The notes beneath the pieces were generated by a model. The model saw only the letters and a list, made by a program, of their open reading frames with translations, was not told the origin of the DNA and did no database searches. Made by a program: the position numbers and the translations under genes. Positions 33,727-41,618 of a stretch of 60,386 bases of DNA are shown here, piece after piece. This DNA comes from CAZSAT01 sp964604675 (GTDB lineage Bacteria; Myxococcota_A; UBA796; CAJQPC01), in NCBI GenBank assembly GCA_964604675.1, contig CAZSAT010000032.1, positions 1-60,386 on the forward strand, written 5' to 3'. The stretch's first letter is position 1. Every line of letters begins with the position of its first letter.

Positions 33727-34266
33727 TCAGAAGGTGATCTCGGCACCCAGCCCATAGGCGTGTGCGATGTCCGGGTCGTCGTGGCTCAGGTAGAACGACG
33801 ACGACTGCACGAACACCTCGGCGTTCTCCACGATGTCGAAGCTCACGCGGGTGCGGCGGTTGTCGAAGCCCTTGCCGAGCTCCTCGTCCAGGCCGTGCAC
33901 GCTGTGCCAGTTGAAGCCGATGCGCCAGATCTCGACCCCGAAGCCCCAGTCGATGCCGAAGCCGGGTTGGGCGACCACGGCGCGGTCGCGCCAGTCCCCG
34001 AAGCCACCGATCGCCAGGCCGAGGTCGATGTCCACGCCTTCGCAGCTGCCGCAGAAGTCGAGCCCCGCGGTGGCGTAGCCCTGCCAGTCGCCGTCGCGGT
34101 TCGCGCGTCCGTCCAGGCTCACGTACGGCATGTGGTCGGACTGCAGGCGCCCTCCGAAGCCGAACACCACGTCGTCGGGCATCGCCAGGCTGGCGGCGCT
34201 CACGCTGAGGGTGTCGCCGTCGAAGGGGCCGGCCAGTGCCGACGAGGTCAGGGCCACCAGGATCAT
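33727..34266 (-). CDS. Small exported, probably outer-membrane protein
   Basis: A 179-residue protein with a short leader (ILVALTSSALA) and a mature part of alternating strands with aromatic residues (FGFGGRLQSDHMPYVSL, LDLGLAIGGF, IDWGFGVEIWRIGFNWHS, and a C-terminal AYGLGAEITF ending in Phe), the pattern of a small outer-membrane beta-barrel. No family is recognised. GGAGG lies about 6 bases upstream of ATG 34266. It is convergent with the SPFH lipoprotein gene (12-base gap) and divergent from the ferritin-like gene. Confidence 0.68.
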   Translation of the reverse strand: MILVALTSSALAGPFDGDTLSVSAASLAMPDDVVFGFGGRLQSDHMPYVSLDGRANRDGDWQGYATAGLDFCGSCEGVDIDLGLAIGGFGDWRDRAVVAQPGFGIDWGFGVEIWRIGFNWHSVHGLDEELGKGFDNRRTRVSFDIVENAEVFVQSSSFYLSHDDPDIAHAYGLGAEITF

Positions 34267-34364
34267 GTACGCCTCCAGGGTCTCGTCGCTTCTGACACCG
34301 GGCACGGCCCGCGGCGCTACCACGGCTCGGCGTGCTGGCGGCCCCGAGGCGTTAGGTCTTCCGC

Positions 34365-35183
34365 ATGTCTGCGACCGATCCGCTCTACGACTTCGGCGAT
34401 GCTCGCTTCGACCTGGCCGACCCCGCCGATCGCGAGCTGGTGCGCTTCATCCTCTCCCAGGCGCTCTACGGCGAGGCCACCGGCGTGTACTGCGGCAAGT
34501 CGCTCTACGCGGCCCGCAACCTCGAGGCGGCCCGCTTCTACCTGAGGCAGGCTCGCCAGGAGCTCAACCACCTCGAGCTCTTCGCCGACATCTTCCGCAC
34601 CCTGGAGCTCGAGCCGGTGGAGCCCCACTGGGTCATCCGGGTGCTGTCGAGCCACAACAACTACTACCCGCTGAAGGTGCTCATGGAGCACGCCATCGGC
34701 GAGGGCATGGTGCTCGACATCTTCCGCGACGTGCTCCTGCAGACCCTCGACGACGACGACCCGCGGGTGCTCGAGATCAAGAAGAAGCTCCGGGTGGTGT
34801 GCCGTGAGGAAGAGGAGCACGTGGCCTGGGGCGAGAAGGAGACCCGCGCGATGCTCGCCGAGAACGCCTGGCTGCGCTGGCCCTACTACGGCCTGGTGGA
34901 GCTGCAGCTGTCGCTCGCGCCTGTCCTGGTCCGGGCCTTCCAGAAGCGGGCCGAGGGTCACCGGGTGCTCGAGCACCTGGGGCCGTTCGTGGACCACGTG
35001 AGCACCCGTGTGCGCGCCCAGGCGCAGGACCTCGGCTTCTACCCGACCGAGAAGGTGCCCTTCTGGAAGCGCTGGGCGGCGATGGGCTGGGGGGTGGCGC
35101 TGTTCCTGCGGAGCCAGGTGGCGCGGAGCAAGCCCACGCTCGAGCGGACCTACCTCGCAGAGCTCGGGTTCGTCGAAGGCTGA
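34365..35183 (+). CDS. Ferritin-like di-iron protein
   Basis: A 272-residue helical protein with the spacing of ligands expected for a ferritin-like di-iron site: Glu in YGEATGVYCGK near residue 38, ExxH in QELNHLELF near 67, Glu in EHAIGEGMV near 110 and ExxH in EEEEHVAWGEKE near 150. The family could be an oxidase, a hydroxylase or a metal store; the sequence resembles uncharacterised ferritin-like proteins rather than ferritin itself. ATG 34365. A short membrane-like stretch near the C-terminus (AAMGWGVALFLRSQ) is amphipathic at best. It stands 67 bases before the large surface-protein reading frame and may share its transcript. Confidence 0.75.
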   Translation: MSATDPLYDFGDARFDLADPADRELVRFILSQALYGEATGVYCGKSLYAARNLEAARFYLRQARQELNHLELFADIFRTLELEPVEPHWVIRVLSSHNNYYPLKVLMEHAIGEGMVLDIFRDVLLQTLDDDDPRVLEIKKKLRVVCREEEEHVAWGEKETRAMLAENAWLRWPYYGLVELQLSLAPVLVRAFQKRAEGHRVLEHLGPFVDHVSTRVRAQAQDLGFYPTEKVPFWKRWAAMGWGVALFLRSQVARSKPTLERTYLAELGFVEG

Positions 35184-35249
35184 TCGCGCGGCCGACGGCC
35201 TCAAGCCGGCCCCGAGCCGACCGAAGCGGGGCTCTGGAGGCTCCCGCTC

Positions 35250-38200
35250 GTGCTCTGGATCCTGGTGTCCGCCCATGCCGCCACGCTGACCGTAGGCAGT
35301 GGCTACAGCTCCATCCAGGCCGCGATCGACGCGGCCTCCGACGGGGACACCGTGGCCATCCCTGGCGGGACCTACGACGAGGCCATCACGGTCGGCGACG
35401 ACCTCGCGATCGTGGCCAGCGGGTCGGTGACGATCCGCTCGTCCGGGTCGACCGCCGTGAGCTTCGAGAACAGCAACGCCAGCCTCGAGGGTGTGACCAT
35501 CGAGGCCACCAACGCCCGGGCGATCGAGGTCGAGGGCGGCGCGCCCTCGTTCCACGACGTCACCATCGACGGCGCGGGCTCCGGCGCGCTCTACGGGGGA
35601 GCGCTCTACGTCAGCGGTGGCTCGCCCACCCTCACCGACGTCCGCTTCATCGACGTCGATGCTCAGCGGGGTGGGGCGATCTACGCGGAGGACGGCAGCT
35701 ACCTGAGCCTCACCGACGTCACCATCGAGAACGCGACCGCGTACACGGGCGGCGCCATCTACCTCCAGGACTCGGTGCTGGAGTTCGCCGGGCTCGACAT
35801 CGACGCCTTCGCCGAGAACGCCGGCGGCGGCCTGCAGCTCCGCAACAGCACCTTCGAGGGCTCCGACCTGACCCTCAGCGCCACCGGCGAGGCGACCTAC
35901 GGCGCCGGCATCTACGCCCGGGAGGACTCCTTCGTCACCATCGACGGCGGCACCTTCGAGGACTGCGTCGCGAGCGAGCAGGACAACGGCTACGCCGGCG
36001 GCGCCATCTACGCGGAGGACTCGACCGAGCTCAACCTGAGCGACGTTCGCTTCGTCGACAACGAGGCCTACTGGGGCGCGGCCATCGCGCTCGACGACGA
36101 CGCCGTGGCGACGATCGTGGGCGGCGACTTCCAGGACAACGTGGCCATGGAGCGCGGCGGTGCGCTCGGCGTCGAAGGGCAGTCGGGGGTGTCCTGCGAG
36201 GCCTGCAGCTTCTCGGGCAACGTCGCCGGCCACGGCGGTGCCGTCTTCCTCGAGGACGCGGACTACGTCGACGTCGGCTCCAGCTTCGAAGGGAACATCG
36301 CCGACTCGGGCTCGGGCTCGGCCTCGGCCGAGGGCATGGGCGGGGCGGTGTTCGCCAGCGGCAGTGGCCTGCTCGCCTTCGAAGGCACCAGCTTCACGTC
36401 GAACGAGGCCGATCTCGGCGGCGGCGCGCTGGCCCTGGAGGATCTGGACGAAGAGGTGGTGGTCGACACGTGTGCGTTCGACGCCAACGAGACGGTGAGC
36501 GGCGACGGTGGCGCCATCGCGGCTGGCCGCGACGTCACCCTGACGATCTCCGGCACGAGCTTCAACGGCGACGAGGCCCTCGCGGGCAACGGCGGTGCCA
36601 TCGCGTTCGACCCGAGCGACGACGACCACGTCCTGACCCTGTCGGAGACGAGCTTCCTGAACCAGTCCGCCGACGACGCGGGTGGTGCGGTGTACGCCGA
36701 GAGCGGCGACGTCCTCGTTCACGACACCACCGCGCAGCAGTGCTACGCCGGCAGCTTCGGGGGTGCGCTGGCCTTCGTGGACGTCGACGAGCTGGAGCTT
36801 CGGCGCGTCGAGCTCTTCGGCAACGTGGCCGCCGACGGGGGCGGCGGCGTGTACGAGGAGGCGAGCACCTCCGCCGACGTGCGCAACGTGGTGCTCGTCG
36901 AGAACGAGGCCGCCTACGGTGGGGGGGCCGCCATCGTGGCCGGGGTCGGCAGCGTGTGGTGGAACAACACCTTCGTGGGCAACGACGCCAGCGCCGCCGG
37001 CGGGCAGGTCTACGTGGCCGAAGGCTATGCCGAGCTGGTCTCCAGCATCTTCTACCTGGCGGTCGACGGCGGCGGCGTCTACGGCGACAGCACCGCGGCC
37101 GCGTCCAGCGACCTCTACTACAACGACGTCTACGACAACGCCGGTGGCGACTACGCTGGGGACTTCGAGGACCCGACGGGCGAGAGCGGCAACCTCGACC
37201 TCGACCCCGACCTGCGGGACTACGCGAGCGGAGATGCCTTCAGCGCGATGGATCTCCGCCTGAACGTGTCGAGCCCCTGCGTCGATGGCGGGCACCCGAG
37301 CGAGTACGACCCCGACGGCTCGGTGTCGGACATCGGCGCCTACGGCGGCGAGGACGCCGACGTGCAGGACCTCGACGGCGACGGCTGGTACGACAGCCTG
37401 GACTGCGACGACGAGGACGCGACCATCAACCCGGACGAGCCGGAGACGCCCTACGACGGCATCGACCAGGACTGCGACGGCGACGACCTGATCGACGTCG
37501 ACGGGGACGGCTACGACGCCGACGTGGTGGGCGGCGACGACTGCGACGACGACGAGGCCGACGTCTACCCCGGCGCGAGCGACGCCTGGTACGACGGCGT
37601 GGACGCCGACTGCGCGGAGGACTCGGACTACGACGCCGACGGCGACGGCTTCGATCACGACGGCTACGGTGGGGAGGACTGCGACGACACCGACGGCGCG
37701 ATCCATCCCGACGCCGCCGAGTCCTGGTACGACGGGATCGACGGGGACTGCGACGGGCTGAGCGACTTCGACGCCGACCGCGACGGCCACGAAGCGGAGG
37801 CCTACGGGGGCAGCGACTGCAACGACGCCGCGAGCCTGACCTACCCGGGCGCGCCCGAGATCGCCTACGACGGCTTCGACCAGGACTGCGACGGCCAGGA
37901 CCTGACCGACCTCGACGGCGACGGCTACGACGGCGGCGGCAACGGGATCGACTGCGACGACACGAACCCCGAGGTCTACCCGGGCGCGGACGACGACCCC
38001 TACGATGGGCTCGACAGCAACTGCGACGGGCAGTCCGAGTACGACTCCGACGGCGATGGCTACGACTCCGACGCCTTCGGGGGCCCGGACTGCGACGACG
38101 ACAACCCCGAGGTGAACCCGGGAGCGGTGGAGCACTGGTACGACGGGATCGACGGCAACTGCAACGGCGACGACGACTACGACGCCGACCGCGACGGCTA

Positions 38201-40418
38201 CCCCTCGGACGAACACGGCGGCACGGACTGCGACGACAGCGACGCGACGGCCCATCCGGGTAGCTGGGACACCTGGTACGACGGCATCGATCAGGACTGC
38301 GCGGGCGACGACGACTTCGATCGCGACCGGGACGGCTGGCGGGTCGACGAGGACTGCGACGACAGCCGCGACGAGGCCTACCCGGGTGCGGACGAGGTCT
38401 GGAACTCGATGGACGACGACTGCGACGGATGGTCCGAGGACGAGGACCGCGACTACGACGGCCTGATCGACTGGTACGAGTGGGCCTTCGGCACCGACCA
38501 GGACGACCCGGACAGCGACGGCGACGGCCTCGCGGACGGGCTCGAGGTCCCCGATCCGGAGAGCGGAGCGGTCGACACCGACTTCGACGGCGCCATCGAC
38601 CCGCTCGACGACGACGACGACGACGACGGCCTGCCCACGGCGGTGGAGGCCTTCGAGGACGCGGACGGCGACAACGTGCTCGACCGCGACGTGGACGGTG
38701 ACGGCCTGTGGAACCACCGGGATCTGGACAGCGACGGCGACGGCTACCTGGACCGCGACGAGGGCGCGGAGGACACCGACCTCGACGGCGTACCCGAGTA
38801 CTTGGACTACACCGGGGACTTCGCTGGCGGTGGCTGCGCGGGAGGTTTCTCGGGCCTGCTCTCGCTGGTCTTCGTGGGCGGCCTCTTCCGACGTCGCACG
38901 CTGATGCGGGCCTTCCCCGTGGCGCTGGCCGCGCTGTTCGCCGTGATCACCGTGGCACCCGCGCAGGCGGAGGGCCTGGACGCCCACGGCTTCCAGCTGC
39001 TGGGCTCCACCGGCGACGTGCTGCACTACAGCCGCCTCGCGTACCCGGACGGTGGGCTGTGGGGTGACCTCGACGCGGGCATCGTCGCCGACCACGCGTT
39101 CCTGCCGCTCACCGAGGAGCTGCCCGAGGGCCGTGAGGCGGTCATCAGCCAGCTCGCGACCACGAACCTGATGGTGTCAGCCTCGCTCGGGGCCCGCAGC
39201 CGCCTCGAGCTGGTCGCGCCCGTGCATCCCATCGCGGTCGGTGTGGACGGCACGGCGAGCGGCCTGGGCGACATCCGCCTGGGCTCGGTGGTGCCGGCCT
39301 GGAAGCCCGACGCCTGGAAGCCGGGCCTGGCCATCGCGCCCAGCGTGTGGCTGCCCACCGGGAACGAGGCCCAGTTCATGGGCACCCCAGGTGTCTCCGG
39401 TGGTGGCGTGATCACCATCGCGGGGGAGCACGGTCGCTTCGGCTGGGTCGCGAACGCGGGCGCGCGGGTGGGCCGCATGGAGGCGGAACGGAACGCGGTC
39501 GCTGGGGCGGGGCCCCTCGCCGGCCTCGGCGCCCACTACGCGGTGACCGACGCGGTCGCCGTGACCTGGGAGACCACCGTGCAGGGGGCGACCGGCTGGG
39601 CCGATCTGCCGCTCGAGTCCCTGCTGAGCGGACGGGTGCGGCTGAAGCGCGGCCTGTTTGCGGTCGCCGGTGGCTCGGTGGGGCTCTCCGATGCGGTGGG
39701 CGCGGCGAAGTACCGCGCGATCCTGGGCGTGGGTTGGTCGAAGCGCGCGCCGGAGCTGGACGTGTTCGTGGCGACCCGCGCGGCCCCGGCCGTGGACCCC
39801 GACGCCGACCGCGACGGCGACGGCATCCGTGACGTCGAGGACCTCTGCCCCGATCAGCCGGAGACCTTCGACACCTTCGAGGACGACGACGGCTGTCCGG
39901 AGCTCGACGGGGACCAGGACGGCGTGACCTTCGAGGACGACCTCTGCCCGACCGAGGCCATCTACCCGGAGCAGGACCCGCGCTACAGCGACGGCTGCCC
40001 GAAGCTGGCGGAGCTCTCGGGGGACAAGATCATCATCACCGACGGGATCTTCTTCCGCGAGGCGAGCGCCGAGATCCTGGAGCGTTCCGCCGGCGTGCTC
40101 GAGGCGGTGTACTGGGTGTTGATGGAGAACCCCCAGGTCGAGGGGATCCTGGTCGAGGGCCACACCAACGACAACGGCTCTGTGGAGTACAACTACGAGC
40201 TGTCGGAGGATCGCGCGCGGGCCGTCGAGCGCTGGCTCATCCGACGCGGTCTCGACCGCAACCGCGTGTTCTCGAAGGGCTACGGTGAGGACGTGCCCCT
40301 GGTCGAGCACGACCACCGCGACGCAAAGCGCATCAACCGCCGCGTGGAGTTCACGGTCGTCTCGCTGGACGAGTCGGAGGCGACCCTGCCGAGCGAGCGG
40401 CTGCTCCCCGCCGAGTAG
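35250..40418 (+). CDS. Giant surface protein reading frame: beta-helix + MopE repeats + sorting tail, joined in frame to an OmpA-type protein
   Basis: One open frame of 1722 residues from GTG 35250 (TGGAGG 9 bases upstream). Residues 1-11 are a leader; about 12-690 a right-handed beta-helix with at least ten GGA(I/V/L) turns and FxxN motifs like the chlamydial polymorphic outer-membrane proteins; about 700-1150 eight MopE-type repeats, mostly of a WYDG sub-type with fewer Cys; about 1190-1217 GGGCAGG, a membrane helix and FRRRT, a MYXO-CTERM-like tail. At residue 1219 a new Met begins a normal signal peptide, then a barrel-like region, thrombospondin type 3 repeats and a C-terminal OmpA domain. 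A tail followed by a signal peptide strongly suggests two genes; see the separate entry. Confidence 0.8.
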   Translation: MLWILVSAHAATLTVGSGYSSIQAAIDAASDGDTVAIPGGTYDEAITVGDDLAIVASGSVTIRSSGSTAVSFENSNASLEGVTIEATNARAIEVEGGAPSFHDVTIDGAGSGALYGGALYVSGGSPTLTDVRFIDVDAQRGGAIYAEDGSYLSLTDVTIENATAYTGGAIYLQDSVLEFAGLDIDAFAENAGGGLQLRNSTFEGSDLTLSATGEATYGAGIYAREDSFVTIDGGTFEDCVASEQDNGYAGGAIYAEDSTELNLSDVRFVDNEAYWGAAIALDDDAVATIVGGDFQDNVAMERGGALGVEGQSGVSCEACSFSGNVAGHGGAVFLEDADYVDVGSSFEGNIADSGSGSASAEGMGGAVFASGSGLLAFEGTSFTSNEADLGGGALALEDLDEEVVVDTCAFDANETVSGDGGAIAAGRDVTLTISGTSFNGDEALAGNGGAIAFDPSDDDHVLTLSETSFLNQSADDAGGAVYAESGDVLVHDTTAQQCYAGSFGGALAFVDVDELELRRVELFGNVAADGGGGVYEEASTSADVRNVVLVENEAAYGGGAAIVAGVGSVWWNNTFVGNDASAAGGQVYVAEGYAELVSSIFYLAVDGGGVYGDSTAAASSDLYYNDVYDNAGGDYAGDFEDPTGESGNLDLDPDLRDYASGDAFSAMDLRLNVSSPCVDGGHPSEYDPDGSVSDIGAYGGEDADVQDLDGDGWYDSLDCDDEDATINPDEPETPYDGIDQDCDGDDLIDVDGDGYDADVVGGDDCDDDEADVYPGASDAWYDGVDADCAEDSDYDADGDGFDHDGYGGEDCDDTDGAIHPDAAESWYDGIDGDCDGLSDFDADRDGHEAEAYGGSDCNDAASLTYPGAPEIAYDGFDQDCDGQDLTDLDGDGYDGGGNGIDCDDTNPEVYPGADDDPYDGLDSNCDGQSEYDSDGDGYDSDAFGGPDCDDDNPEVNPGAVEHWYDGIDGNCNGDDDYDADRDGYPSDEHGGTDCDDSDATAHPGSWDTWYDGIDQDCAGDDDFDRDRDGWRVDEDCDDSRDEAYPGADEVWNSMDDDCDGWSEDEDRDYDGLIDWYEWAFGTDQDDPDSDGDGLADGLEVPDPESGAVDTDFDGAIDPLDDDDDDDGLPTAVEAFEDADGDNVLDRDVDGDGLWNHRDLDSDGDGYLDRDEGAEDTDLDGVPEYLDYTGDFAGGGCAGGFSGLLSLVFVGGLFRRRTLMRAFPVALAALFAVITVAPAQAEGLDAHGFQLLGSTGDVLHYSRLAYPDGGLWGDLDAGIVADHAFLPLTEELPEGREAVISQLATTNLMVSASLGARSRLELVAPVHPIAVGVDGTASGLGDIRLGSVVPAWKPDAWKPGLAIAPSVWLPTGNEAQFMGTPGVSGGGVITIAGEHGRFGWVANAGARVGRMEAERNAVAGAGPLAGLGAHYAVTDAVAVTWETTVQGATGWADLPLESLLSGRVRLKRGLFAVAGGSVGLSDAVGAAKYRAILGVGWSKRAPELDVFVATRAAPAVDPDADRDGDGIRDVEDLCPDQPETFDTFEDDDGCPELDGDQDGVTFEDDLCPTEAIYPEQDPRYSDGCPKLAELSGDKIIITDGIFFREASAEILERSAGVLEAVYWVLMENPQVEGILVEGHTNDNGSVEYNYELSEDRARAVERWLIRRGLDRNRVFSKGYGEDVPLVEHDHRDAKRINRRVEFTVVSLDESEATLPSERLLPAE
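38904..40418 (+). other. OmpA-family outer-membrane protein, probable separate gene within the fused frame
   Basis: From ATG 38904 the frame encodes 504 residues that would stand alone as a complete protein: a signal peptide (MRAFPVALAALFAVITVAPAQA), about 300 residues of alternating strands resembling a barrel, thrombospondin type 3 calcium-binding repeats (DPDADRDGDGIRDVEDLCP) and an OmpA C-terminal peptidoglycan-binding domain (LVEGHTNDNGSVEYNYELS and INRRVEFTVV). Immediately before it the bases read CTGATG, so an out-of-frame TGA overlaps the ATG. Omitting the single A at 38898 would give FRRRR and that TGA as the end of the upstream gene. Real fusion, frameshift mutation and sequence error are all possible. 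Confidence 0.7.
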
Positions 40419-40419
40419 C

Positions 40420-41595
40420 TCAGTTGCAGGTGAGCACGTCGCCTGCGCCGAGCGCGCAGGGCAGCTTCGGCACGCTCACCTCGGCGCTCCCAGGCTCCCA
40501 CACGCGGTAGTCGATCTTGCTGCTGGAGAAGACCATCGGGGGGTCGCCCTCCCGCTCCTCGGGCTTCTGGATCAGCCACTCGAGCGCGTCGCGGCACAGC
40601 TCGGCGGTGTGGGTGCCCTGGTACTTCTGCTCCACCGCCCGGATCGGGGTGACCGAGTCGGTGTCGCCGAGCTCCACGAGCGCCTGGATCATGCGGGCCA
40701 GGTCGTCCATCTCCTGGAAGGTGCGGTTGCGGATCGCTTCGCCGAAGGGCTCGACGCTGTCGTCGTCGGCCAACACGAGGGAGAGCTCGAGCACCTCGGC
40801 CCAGACGAGCGGGTGGCGCTCGTTCTCCATGTGGTCGTAGAGCATCTGCTTGAGCTGCGGGTGGGTCCAGTTGCGGAGGCCGTCGAGGGCGGCTGCGCGC
40901 ACCGCGCCTTCGGGATCCTTGGCGGCGGCGGCCATCAAGAGCGGCACCACCTCGCTGGCGGGCAGGTCGGGCCGGTCGAGGCCGCGGATGCAGCGCACGC
41001 GGAGCTCGCGATCCGGGTCGCGAACGAGCGAGAGGTAGGCGCGGAAGAGGCGCGGCTCACGCCACTGCTCGGCGAGGTCGAGCGCGGCCAGGCGGACCTC
41101 CCGGTCGGCGCCAGCGTCCTGGGCGATCCAGGCCGCCTCGTCGGCGAGGTGGGCCAGGTTGCGCTGCCCGACCGTGACGAGGGTGGGCTGGACGAAGCGC
41201 GGCTCGAGCGTGCGGTAGCGAGCGACCAGGCGGGGGGCGCTGTCGTCCCATCGCGCGGCGTCGTGTTCGCGGAGCAGGTCCGAGGCCTGGGTGCGCAGCC
41301 CCACGTCGAGCTCGCTCGGGTACTCGAGGATCGACTGCAGGCTCGCCCAGCCGTCGTCGGTGCCGATGGCTTCGAGCGACAACATCGCTTCGCTGCACAC
41401 GTCGTTCTCGCTGATGCCGCAGACCTCGGTGAGCGCGCCGATGGCTTCGGTGGCCTTGCGCAGGCCGAGCTCGCGCGCGCAGTCGACGCGGCGGCTCGAC
41501 TTGGCGCCCGCACGGAGCTCGTTGATGAGGTCGTCCGTCGAGGTCTTCTTGACGCTCGCGGCGTTGGCGGTCGCGAGCAGGGCCAGCGTGAGCAT
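40420..41595 (-). CDS. Exported HEAT-repeat protein
   Basis: A 391-residue protein with a short leader (LTLALLATANA) and a body of helical repeats: paired helices with Asp/Arg at turn positions (RRVDCARELGLRKATEAIGALTEV, REVRLAALDLAEQWREPRLFRAYLSLVRD, GAVRAAALDGLRNWTHPQLKQML) typical of HEAT or Armadillo-like solenoids. The C-terminal 50 residues contain two Cys. Such exported HEAT proteins are usually scaffolds; no enzyme motif is present. Its stop is 1 base from the stop of the convergent OmpA-type frame. ATG 41595 lies 23 bases after the next MopE gene, so it may be co-transcribed with it. Confidence 0.78.
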   Translation of the reverse strand: MLTLALLATANAASVKKTSTDDLINELRAGAKSSRRVDCARELGLRKATEAIGALTEVCGISENDVCSEAMLSLEAIGTDDGWASLQSILEYPSELDVGLRTQASDLLREHDAARWDDSAPRLVARYRTLEPRFVQPTLVTVGQRNLAHLADEAAWIAQDAGADREVRLAALDLAEQWREPRLFRAYLSLVRDPDRELRVRCIRGLDRPDLPASEVVPLLMAAAAKDPEGAVRAAALDGLRNWTHPQLKQMLYDHMENERHPLVWAEVLELSLVLADDDSVEPFGEAIRNRTFQEMDDLARMIQALVELGDTDSVTPIRAVEQKYQGTHTAELCRDALEWLIQKPEEREGDPPMVFSSSKIDYRVWEPGSAEVSVPKLPCALGAGDVLTCN

Positions 41596-41618
41596 GCCGA
41601 GAGGCTAACCCGTGGGCC

